Origin: Bacteroidia bacterium
Lineage (GTDB): Bacteria; Bacteroidota; Bacteroidia; Bacteroidales; UBA5342
NCBI GenBank assembly: GCA_030433225.1
Contig: JAUIMD010000007.1
Span: 1-15,082, forward strand
Direction of reading: 5' to 3'
Length of the DNA stretch: 15,082 nucleotides
The notes beneath the pieces were generated by a model, which was not told the origin of the DNA, ran no database searches, and saw nothing but the letters and a program-made list of their open reading frames with translations. A program made the translations under genes and the position numbers. Below are positions 1 through 6,813 of this stretch, in pieces. Numbering within the stretch: the stretch's first letter is position 1; every line of letters begins with the position of its first letter.

Positions 1-660
1 TACCTGTACATGCAATTGTACGGTACCATCATCTTTGTAACTTGTGCTATACCCTTCGTGTAAGGCCGCCATCGATAACCCGAAATTTAAGGCATGGGAT
101 TGATTTGCCCCCAGGTGGATGGCAATGGCCTGATCCGGCGAACTGGCCAGGTATTCCCTTGTAAATGTGGTATCTCCTACCGAATAGTGCGTTTTACATT
201 CGGCATTGTTCAGACTTAGCTCCCGCTCATAATTTTGAACCTCACCCGTATGGTTAAAATGCAGGTACACATCCCCAAAAGGCTGGTATGCCAACTGACG
301 TAAGGGGATGGACATAAAATGTTGCATGGCCAGTGCTTCGGCCTCGTCCTGTTTGCCGGCCCAAAGCAATTGCCGTATTTCATCCAAATATTGAGCGGCT
401 CCGGGATGCGAATAATCATGCGGTTTCCCGGTCCAAAGGGTTTCTTCGTTAAACTGAATCCGGTCTGTTTTCACGCCTCCAAAAACCATGGCTCCTAATC
501 GTCCGTTGCCAATGGGCAGAGCTTCCTCCCATATGGAGGCCGGTTGGGTGTACCATAATCTTAGTTCGTCCGTACCCGTGTTTTCTTCCTTTTGCGGACT
601 GCTGCAACTCATCCATATGCCTGCAAGCAGTACGACTGCTATTTTTAAGTGTGTTTTCAT
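1..660 (-). CDS. GH95 alpha-L-fucosidase/alpha-L-galactosidase lipoprotein, N-terminal part (3' end outside window)
   Basis: The frame opens at the ATG at 660 and runs 220 codons to the window edge without a stop, so only the N-terminal part is visible. It begins with a lipoprotein signal (MKTHLKIAVVLL..., Cys at residue 19 in GIWMSC), predicting a membrane anchor. After a short linker come GH95 hallmarks: LWYTQPASIWEEALPIGNGR at residues 34-53, then GAMVFGG, FNEETLWTGKP and YQPFGDVYL. These belong to the N-terminal beta-sandwich (Glyco_hyd_65N_2) of GH95. The catalytic (alpha/alpha)6 barrel would lie beyond the left edge, so catalytic residues cannot be checked. GH95 enzymes remove terminal alpha-1,2-L-fucose or L-galactose. 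In this pectin-like context L-galactose or L-fucose release is plausible. The start lies 4 bases after the symporter stop, so the two are probably co-transcribed. Confidence 0.93.
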   Translation of the reverse strand, partial: MKTHLKIAVVLLAGIWMSCSSPQKEENTGTDELRLWYTQPASIWEEALPIGNGRLGAMVFGGVKTDRIQFNEETLWTGKPHDYSHPGAAQYLDEIRQLLWAGKQDEAEALAMQHFMSIPLRQLAYQPFGDVYLHFNHTGEVQNYERELSLNNAECKTHYSVGDTTFTREYLASSPDQAIAIHLGANQSHALNFGLSMAALHEGYSTSYKDDGTVQLHVQV

Positions 661-664
661 ACGA

Positions 665-2164
665 TTATTTTTCGGTATTCTTATTCTCGAAAATGTATTT
701 GGAGGCTATAAACCCCACCAGAAAAATCACGGTAGTACCAATTACCACCGTTAAATTGGCATGGAACGGACTACGGAAAGCGAGCCATTTTCCTTCGGTA
801 AAATACAGGGGCGAAAGGCTCATCCAGAAAATCACCAAAACCCCGGAAATAGCTCCAACAATGGCCCCCACTTTGTTTGCTTTTTTGGCTACATACCCCA
901 ACAGGAACAAGCCCAGCATGCCACCACTAAAGATGGAAGCCAGCATCCACCAGGCATCCAGTGCACTTTTTACCGAAATCATGGCGATGGCAATGCCGAT
1001 GCCCAACACGCCAAACACAAAAGAGGCGATGTACAGTACGGTCATCGACTTCTTCTCGGAAACCTTATCACCCACCCAACGGCGGTAGTAATCGTTTAGC
1101 ACAATGGTGGCAGTACCGTTAACGCTGGTGGAAATGGTGCTCATACCGGCAGCAAAAACCGAGGCAATCAACAGACCGGTAATTCCTTTGGGCAAACCGT
1201 GCACAATAAAATGCGGAAATATCTTATCTCCGGCAGAAATATCCTGTAAACCGGCCGGCAGTAAATCGGGCACAGCCTTATAATAGGCAAAAAGTGCGGT
1301 TCCAATAAAAAAGAATAACAGCGAAACCGGCACATACAACAAGGAACCAAACAGAGCCGAACGTTGCGCTTCTTTCAAAGACCCTGTGGTCATGTAGCGT
1401 TGCACATAATTTTGATCGATGCCATAGTTCTGGAGGTTGATAAATAAGCCATAAATCAGCATGACCCAGAAGGTGGATTCTGAAACGCTCCACCCCAGGT
1501 TTCCCAGGCTGAATTTATCGTTTTCCACCCCTATTTTTACAATCTGCATCGGGCCTTCGGGCATGTTATATATCAGTATTCCGGCACAAAGAACGGCTCC
1601 CCCAATAAGGATGATTCCCTGGATGGCATCCGTCCAGATGACGGCTTTTATTCCCCCCAGCATGGAATATAGAATTACGCTGAACCCTGTAACAATAATG
1701 ATGGTGGAAATGCTCCATCCAAACAATGTACTTAAGGGCAATGCCATTAAATACAAAATGGAGCCCATGCGCATAAGCTGGGTAAGAATGTAACATAGGC
1801 TGGCATATACCCGGGCCCAAACGCCAAAGCGGGTTTCTAAATACGTATAAGCCGAAATGCTATTGATGCTGCGGTAAAGCGGAACGAAAAACTTCACGGC
1901 CAAAACCGCGGCAATGGGGATGGAAAGGCTGAAAACATAGGCATTCCAATCCGCCTGGTAGGCCTTGCCAGGTATCGCTAAAAAACTGATGCTGCTGACA
2001 AAGGTGGCAAAAATGGACATTCCTACCACCCACGATGGCATGGCGCCTCCACCTGAAGTATACTCCTCAGCACCCCGGTTTTTGGAATAAAACAGGCTGC
2101 CAAAAATCACAATTCCCAGCATGTACAACAGAAATACAACCATATCGATAATCGGTAGTTTCAT
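665..2164 (-). CDS. Sodium:solute symporter (SSS family) for a sugar or sugar acid
   Basis: A 499-residue, strongly hydrophobic protein with about 13 membrane segments, matching the SSS family (relatives include SGLT, PutP and the sialic-acid carrier SiaT). Visible family features are FATFVSSISFLAIPG at residues 52-66 in the second helix, GGIKAVIWTDAIQG at 170-183, and the signature around AAGMSTISTSVNGT at 338-351. The Ser/Thr residues of that signature form the Na2 sodium site in characterised members. It would import a released sugar across the inner membrane with Na+. The first ATG at 2164 (MKLPIIDM) is chosen. An upstream in-frame TTG at 2170 adds only two residues and is unlikely. It follows the aldolase by 60 bases and precedes GH95 by 4, so its substrate probably feeds that aldolase. 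The substrate cannot be read from sequence. Confidence 0.93.
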   Translation of the reverse strand: MKLPIIDMVVFLLYMLGIVIFGSLFYSKNRGAEEYTSGGGAMPSWVVGMSIFATFVSSISFLAIPGKAYQADWNAYVFSLSIPIAAVLAVKFFVPLYRSINSISAYTYLETRFGVWARVYASLCYILTQLMRMGSILYLMALPLSTLFGWSISTIIIVTGFSVILYSMLGGIKAVIWTDAIQGIILIGGAVLCAGILIYNMPEGPMQIVKIGVENDKFSLGNLGWSVSESTFWVMLIYGLFINLQNYGIDQNYVQRYMTTGSLKEAQRSALFGSLLYVPVSLLFFFIGTALFAYYKAVPDLLPAGLQDISAGDKIFPHFIVHGLPKGITGLLIASVFAAGMSTISTSVNGTATIVLNDYYRRWVGDKVSEKKSMTVLYIASFVFGVLGIGIAIAMISVKSALDAWWMLASIFSGGMLGLFLLGYVAKKANKVGAIVGAISGVLVIFWMSLSPLYFTEGKWLAFRSPFHANLTVVIGTTVIFLVGFIASKYIFENKNTEK

Positions 2165-2224
2165 GCGCAATTATCCTTTAAAGTTGTACCAAATTTTATT
2201 TTATAATTTTCTCTTTTCTGTGGT

Positions 2225-3145
2225 TTAAACATTTATTCCCTCCAATGCTTTTATAATTTGCTTGCGTTCTTCTTCGCGGAACGAACTGAACGGATCGGCC
2301 ATAAAATCGCTGCAAATACCCAAGACAGAAAGGGCACATTTCAAGCCTTTTAAGTAGCTGGAACCATGTTTGCCAACGGTATAAATCGAGGAACTAATTT
2401 GCAATACTTTTTCCTGCAAGGGCTTTATTTTTTCCACGTCACGGGCCAATGCTGCTTCGTAAAGTTCCACATACAACTCGGGGAACATGTTGGCACCGCC
2501 ATTCACCCCTCCCGTGGCTCCCAGAATTACTGCATCTGCAGTCATTTCTTCGGGGCCCACGTACAATTGAAACTCATTAAAATTCCGCATGGTGTATTGC
2601 AAAAGCCGGAAATACGCCATGTTTGCCGAACTGTCTTTTAAGCCAATTACGTTGGGTTCGTTTTCGGCAATTTGCTTCACTGTTTTGGGCTCAATCATCA
2701 CCTTGGTGTGTACAGGCATGTTGTAGAGGTACAGCGGCAAGGGCAAACGGTGGGCCAGGTGTTTATAGTACTCTACCAGCTCCGGCTGACCTGCAGCATA
2801 ATAAAACGGGGGCGCGGCCACCACGGCATCGGCACCACATTTTTCGGCATGTTTGGCCAGGTTCACACTCTCGGTAATGGAAGTATCCGTAATACCTACC
2901 AAAACCGGGATTCTACCTGCCACCTGGCTACACACTTTTTCCACCATTTCGTAACGCAACGCATAGCTGATGCTGGAAAATTCGCCGGTGGTCCCCAGCA
3001 CAAACAAACCCGAAACACCTCCACTTATCACATGTTCCACCAGGCGCTCCAGCCCATCAAGGTCGAGCGTATCGTTATCTTTTAACGGGGTAATTAAGGG
3101 AGGAACAATCCCCTTCATTTGCTTTAGTTTATCGGATATTTCCAT
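2225..3145 (-). CDS. DapA/NanA-family pyruvate aldolase, probably for a 2-keto-3-deoxy sugar acid
   Basis: A 306-residue cytosolic TIM-barrel protein without a signal peptide. It shows the class I pyruvate-lyase motifs: GTTGEF at residues 51-56 (pyruvate carboxylate binding), YNMP with catalytic Tyr141, and GLKDSS with the Schiff-base Lys170. In DapA the YNVP motif is followed by a conserved Arg that binds the aspartate-semialdehyde carboxylate. Here the segment reads YNMPVHTK, with His146 in place of Arg, which argues against lysine biosynthesis. The setting, between a rhamnose-mutarotase-like gene and an SSS symporter in a glycan operon, favours reversible cleavage of a 2-keto-3-deoxy acid (Neu5Ac-, Kdo-, Dha-, KDG- or deoxy-rhamnonate-like) to pyruvate plus an aldehyde. 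The exact substrate is unknown. The ATG at 3145 follows a 41-base AT-rich gap. Confidence 0.9.
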   Translation of the reverse strand: MEISDKLKQMKGIVPPLITPLKDNDTLDLDGLERLVEHVISGGVSGLFVLGTTGEFSSISYALRYEMVEKVCSQVAGRIPVLVGITDTSITESVNLAKHAEKCGADAVVAAPPFYYAAGQPELVEYYKHLAHRLPLPLYLYNMPVHTKVMIEPKTVKQIAENEPNVIGLKDSSANMAYFRLLQYTMRNFNEFQLYVGPEEMTADAVILGATGGVNGGANMFPELYVELYEAALARDVEKIKPLQEKVLQISSSIYTVGKHGSSYLKGLKCALSVLGICSDFMADPFSSFREEERKQIIKALEGINV

Positions 3146-3149
3146 TGTA

Positions 3150-3178
3150 TGTTTTAATTTCTATGTTTTAGATTTCTA
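3150..3178. repeat. Two-copy imperfect tandem repeat in the leader of the aldolase gene
   Basis: On the plus strand, tgttttaatttcta (3150-3163) is followed directly by tgttttagatttcta (3164-3178). The units are 14 and 15 bases and differ by one inserted g. They fill most of the gap between the mutarotase-like gene and the aldolase start. On the coding strand the gap is A-rich and could simply be an unstructured leader that helps initiation. No dyad symmetry or terminator is visible. Function is unknown. Confidence 0.5.
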
Positions 3179-3186
3179 TTTTTTCA

Positions 3187-3864
3187 CTATTTCACGGGTT
3201 CCAGAAAAACCCAGACTTCCCCCGCGGAGGTGCCTTCAATTCCTTCCTGGTAGTTAGCCATTATCTGGTTCCACTCATCCATACGTGGATTATTTTCTAC
3301 TGTTTTCGGGTTCAGTTCGTCCAGGGTTTTATCTGCCGGGATGGAAATGACCAACAACAACTGCCTGCCATTCCGATACACTAAAAGCTGCAGAAAATCG
3401 GCATTGCAAAACCCTTCTGCCACTTCGGGCCATTCCTCAAACTGGGTGTTATGGTATGCCACATATTCTTTTTGCAGGATGGTATCTTCCACCAAATTTG
3501 CAGTTAGCAAGTAGTTTTTCCAGGGCTTTTGCAAGGAAGTATCGCTGCAATTGGAGGATTTGTCATAAATGTAAAGGGGCTGGATATATTGCTTTGTTTT
3601 AACGGACAATCCAGATTGGGCCATCACCCGCCCCACTCCCGCTGTATCGGCTAAATCCCCAAATAACACCAGGTGGTTTTTCCAGCCGTACAATTCCATT
3701 GGAATTTCTTTTAAAAATTCTTTTAATGAATCGGCCGTGGCTTCATTCTCCAACACAAATTCCAGGGCAATGCAATTGGTCATTTTTATTCCACTTTGCG
3801 ACTTTTTCGGATTGCACGCTACTATCAACAACGCGAAAAGAATTCCTAACAGATACTTTGTCAT
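3187..3864 (-). CDS. Lipoprotein with L-rhamnose mutarotase-like domain
   Basis: A 225-residue protein from the ATG at 3864. This start gives a clean lipoprotein signal (MTKYLLGILFALLIVAC, Cys17). Upstream in-frame starts at 3882 (ATG) and 3891 (TTG) would put an acidic, proline-containing tail before the signal and are less likely. Residues about 117-224 match the L-rhamnose mutarotase family (PF05336, RhaM): EYVAYHN with Tyr134 and His138 spaced as in the RhaM active site, WPE at 145-147, and a later Trp198 in RMDEWNQIM. The N-terminal half (about 28-105) is a separate alpha/beta segment, possibly a second, diverged ferredoxin-like unit. RhaM interconverts alpha and beta anomers in the cytosol, so a membrane-anchored exported copy would act on sugar released in the periplasm. 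Catalysis here is inferred. It starts 29 bases after the GH141-like stop. Confidence 0.82.
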   Translation of the reverse strand: MTKYLLGILFALLIVACNPKKSQSGIKMTNCIALEFVLENEATADSLKEFLKEIPMELYGWKNHLVLFGDLADTAGVGRVMAQSGLSVKTKQYIQPLYIYDKSSNCSDTSLQKPWKNYLLTANLVEDTILQKEYVAYHNTQFEEWPEVAEGFCNADFLQLLVYRNGRQLLLVISIPADKTLDELNPKTVENNPRMDEWNQIMANYQEGIEGTSAGEVWVFLEPVK

Positions 3865-3893
3865 TTGATCAGGTTCAGGCATTTTATTCAAAT

Positions 3894-5867
3894 TTAATGG
3901 AATACATCTCTTTCCTTAAATCCTTCCGGATGGATGCTGATTTTTTCGGGTTCATCGGCAGGCATGATGTCTTTAAAATCGTCCTGCAAACCAGCGTTGT
4001 TCATAATTTTTTGGGCAGCTTCCGAAAACGCATCTTCCCGAAAAGAATAGGTATTTTCAATAATATTATTGGTACCGTTATCCATCAGTAAGTTATTCTT
4101 CACATAATTTCGATAGGCTACGATATCGTGGCACCGTTTGGTCCACAGGTGCAGCCACATCCACTTGTAACTGGGATTATCCACCACATTGTCGCGGATG
4201 GTAAGGTAGGCGGAACCATCATCCGGATAAATGCATCGCGGACCGTTAAACACGTAATTTCCTTCCACCACCGTACCGGGTTGTTCGCCCAACAGGTAAA
4301 TAATGCCGCCATCGTCTAAAACCTGGTGGGTATCGCCTGCCTTGTTAAAACGAATGCTGTTATTCTTAGCTACAGTGGAGGGTGGAATTTCTGAATTTCC
4401 CCACCACCATCCACAGGTGATGGCACCATAAGGCATATCTTTTATATCATTGTGTTCGATGCGGGTGTTGGCCACAAAAAAGGAAGTAATGCCTTCCACC
4501 TGCCGAAAATCGAGGCTGATATTACGTATGTAATTGTTGGATACGCAGTTGTTTTCGCACAGGCCTTCCACACCTTCGGGAAACAAATCGCCATCGCCAA
4601 TTTTATAATGTTGCGGATGCCCCAGATTCACGGCATTGCCCAACAAATCGTTGAAATAATTACCTACTACCTTGCTATTTTTTACATCGTTCAGCAGGTT
4701 TACGGCAACAGCTGCACTTATGCCCTCAAACCGGTTTCGGATAAACTCAATGTTTTCCGCATTTTCCACCTGAATGGCGCCACGAGGCACGTCGGTGCTG
4801 TTGTACTCGGTTGGATGCCAGTTTCCACCCGGGATGTATTTTACTGCCAAGCCTAAACTTTGAATGCCGGCGAAACCATGCGAACCGGCTACCTCCATCA
4901 ACGACCAATGATCGTGCGCAAAGGTAATTCCCTCGAAACGTATGTTTTTTACGCGGTTTTCGGTGGATGTCCCTTTGATAAGTATCAATCCTTCTGAAGT
5001 GGGGGCAATTACTTCCGCGGTAGCCATGTCTTCTCCATCACTATAATAGTAAAGCGTTTTTGTTTTTCGGTCGAAATAAAATTCTCCGGGAGCATCCAAC
5101 AATTCAAAAGCATTGCGAATCACAAAGCTTTTTTTGTAATTAATGCTGCCGGCCCAGGCCATGCTGGTGGCAATGGCGCCGTAGGGTTGCTGCAATTTTA
5201 CCACGGTGGTATCGCCCATTTTGGTAATGACGCGGGCGCACAAAATTTTCTCCGTCCAAATGTTAAACTGCACCAGTTCAATGTCTTCTGCGTTTTTATA
5301 AGGCCGAACGTCTTTTGAACTGAATTTTATACCGTCAATGGCTTCGCCTGAACCATAGGCCCATGGCTCGTCTTTCGAAATTTCAAATGTGCCCCAGTTA
5401 CCCAGTCCATTTACCGGTACATCCGTTCCGGCCATGTGTTTCCGCTCTCCATTTACAAACAGGGTACGTAATTTGGTTTCTCTTTCCAGGTGGGCTTTGT
5501 AAATTTTTCCTTTCACCTTTTTCCACCCGGTAACCTGCACGGCTCCACTTATCGTTACTCCGTTTTTATTCAAGGCTTTAAACGTGGTAAAACTTTCTTC
5601 AGTACCCGAATCTTCCGTACCAAAAACTATCGGTTCTGTAAGGGTGTATTTACCATCCAGCAATACGATGGAGATACCTTCTTTGGTGGATGCATCGCCT
5701 GCTTTCCTCAACTCGCGGGCTTTCATTTGCGCCGCCGTGATGGTTTTCAAGGGTGCTTCCTGCGTGCCTCCATTGGCATCATTTCCACCGGGAGAAACAT
5801 AGATATCGATTCCGAAACTCCAACTAAAACACACTAAAAATGCAAATAACCATACATATCGTTTCAT
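3894..5867 (-). CDS. GH141-like right-handed parallel beta-helix glycosidase, exported
   Basis: A 657-residue protein with an N-terminal signal peptide of about 19 residues (FLVCFSWSFG). The mature start IYVSPGGNDANGGTQEAPLK (22-41) is a common opening of exported beta-helix enzymes. SGAVQVTGWKKV (107-118) and LRTLFVNGERKHMAG (133-147) match GH141-type proteins. The remainder is built of short helix rungs with Asn ladders (IEFIRNRF, VVGNYFND, IEHNDI, VEGNYVFN, IRDNVV). A loop with conserved acids, LDDGGIIY (517-524) and IYPDDGS (546-552), is a candidate active site. Characterised GH141 members include an RG-II alpha-L-fucosidase and a xylanase, so fucose removal is the leading guess. A polysaccharide lyase on the same fold is the alternative. 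It starts 10 bases after the isomerase-like gene stops. Confidence 0.83.
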   Translation of the reverse strand: MKRYVWLFAFLVCFSWSFGIDIYVSPGGNDANGGTQEAPLKTITAAQMKARELRKAGDASTKEGISIVLLDGKYTLTEPIVFGTEDSGTEESFTTFKALNKNGVTISGAVQVTGWKKVKGKIYKAHLERETKLRTLFVNGERKHMAGTDVPVNGLGNWGTFEISKDEPWAYGSGEAIDGIKFSSKDVRPYKNAEDIELVQFNIWTEKILCARVITKMGDTTVVKLQQPYGAIATSMAWAGSINYKKSFVIRNAFELLDAPGEFYFDRKTKTLYYYSDGEDMATAEVIAPTSEGLILIKGTSTENRVKNIRFEGITFAHDHWSLMEVAGSHGFAGIQSLGLAVKYIPGGNWHPTEYNSTDVPRGAIQVENAENIEFIRNRFEGISAAVAVNLLNDVKNSKVVGNYFNDLLGNAVNLGHPQHYKIGDGDLFPEGVEGLCENNCVSNNYIRNISLDFRQVEGITSFFVANTRIEHNDIKDMPYGAITCGWWWGNSEIPPSTVAKNNSIRFNKAGDTHQVLDDGGIIYLLGEQPGTVVEGNYVFNGPRCIYPDDGSAYLTIRDNVVDNPSYKWMWLHLWTKRCHDIVAYRNYVKNNLLMDNGTNNIIENTYSFREDAFSEAAQKIMNNAGLQDDFKDIMPADEPEKISIHPEGFKERDVFH

Positions 5868-5877
5868 GGATTTATTT

Positions 5878-6804
5878 TTAAGGATTTGTTTGGAAAACCT
5901 TTTTCAGGTAGGCCGAATTAGCCCCAAAATTTGCCAGTACGTTTCGGGGCTGACTGGCATCGCGGGAGCGCTCAATCACCAGCCACCCTTTCCAGTTCAT
6001 TGCATCCAGGGTGGATTTTATTTTCACCAGATCGATGTTTGGATCGTTCTCCAGCCATACACTGTCTTTACCGGAAGAATGAATCATGGCAATGTTTTCT
6101 TTGCCCAGAATTTTAAGCTCCTCACTAATGTCATTTTGTTGCTGCACGCACTTTGAAAAATTGAAATAACTTTTGATGGCCGGTGAACCAATTTCCTGCA
6201 AAAAGGCCAGTTCGTTGGTGGCATTAAAAGAAGTTTCGATCCCAATTACCACCCCTGCCGCTTCGGCTTTTTGTCCGGCCAGTTTCAGGTTTTTAATCAT
6301 AGGCCCCCGGCGCTCGGGATGTTTAATCAGGTCGCCCTGCACCCCCAACGGCAAGAAAATCGTTTTTACTCCCATTAAAACAGCCGTATTTATGGCATCG
6401 TCCAGAATGCGCTCAATGCCTTCCCGTTCGGCAAAGTTTTGTGCATAAAAACCCGACATGGCGATGGAACTGATTTCTATGCCCGTTTCTTTGGATTTAT
6501 CAAGGAACAGTTTTCGTTGTACGGGATCCAGCAATTTATTGTCGAAGGTGGGGCGACTACCTAAGCCTCCAAGGTCTACTTCCAGTCCGTCACTTCCAAT
6601 TTCCGCTGCCCTTTCAAATGCGCTTAATTTTTGCCGCTTCAAAATCATCCAGTCACATACAGCTACCTTATATGTTTCCTCCTTTTCTTTTACGGTTTCT
6701 GCCTTGGTATCGGTTTTACATGACGAGCCGCAGCAAGAGGTAAATACCGGGCTTAGCAGTAGAAGGGCTAAAAACAGGAGCGTGTAAATTTTTATATTTT
6801 TCAT
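5878..6804 (-). CDS. Exported sugar isomerase/epimerase-like TIM-barrel lipoprotein
   Basis: A 308-residue protein. Its signal peptide ends in FTSC (Cys24) and is followed by CGSSC, predicting a lipoprotein. The body (46-305) is a xylose-isomerase-like/AP-endonuclease-2 TIM barrel. Seen are GLEVDLGG (73-80), ISSIAMSGFY (111-120) on the second strand, GIET with metal-ligand Glu190, MIHSS with His242, and VIERS with Glu278. The usual second Asp ligand falls in a segment that reads SYFNFSKC (212-219), where relatives typically have a YYD..N pattern; Asn215 appears to replace Asp. Such exported isomerase-like proteins occur in Bacteroidota glycan clusters and may epimerise or isomerise free sugars or keto-sugars. 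The reaction is unknown. It lies 9 bases after the esterase stop. Fold assignment is firm, function is not. Confidence 0.85.
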   Translation of the reverse strand: MKNIKIYTLLFLALLLLSPVFTSCCGSSCKTDTKAETVKEKEETYKVAVCDWMILKRQKLSAFERAAEIGSDGLEVDLGGLGSRPTFDNKLLDPVQRKLFLDKSKETGIEISSIAMSGFYAQNFAEREGIERILDDAINTAVLMGVKTIFLPLGVQGDLIKHPERRGPMIKNLKLAGQKAEAAGVVIGIETSFNATNELAFLQEIGSPAIKSYFNFSKCVQQQNDISEELKILGKENIAMIHSSGKDSVWLENDPNIDLVKIKSTLDAMNWKGWLVIERSRDASQPRNVLANFGANSAYLKKVFQTNP

Positions 6805-6813
6805 GTTTTCAAT

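Noticed and set aside
1..660. Pseudogene or very short protein at the left edge
   Set aside because: The frame is uninterrupted for 220 codons up to the edge and matches the GH95 N-terminal domain throughout; it is cut by the window, not broken.
488..1099. Open reading frames on the plus strand, here and across the window
   Set aside because: They lie opposite strongly supported minus-strand genes, lack recognisable domains and have no plausible starts or context; they are reverse-frame shadows.
2165..2224. Possible promoter in the 60-base gap before the symporter
   Set aside because: On the coding strand taaaatttg only approximates the Bacteroidota -7 element (spacing off by one) and no TTTG lies at the right distance upstream; AT-rich composition explains it.
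2225..3145. Housekeeping dihydrodipicolinate synthase DapA
   Set aside because: The Arg after the YNxP motif is replaced by His and the gene sits inside a catabolic glycan operon.
3865..3891. Upstream starts at 3882 (ATG) and 3891 (TTG) for the mutarotase-like gene
   Set aside because: They would add an acidic, proline-containing segment in front of a good lipoprotein signal that begins at the ATG at 3864.
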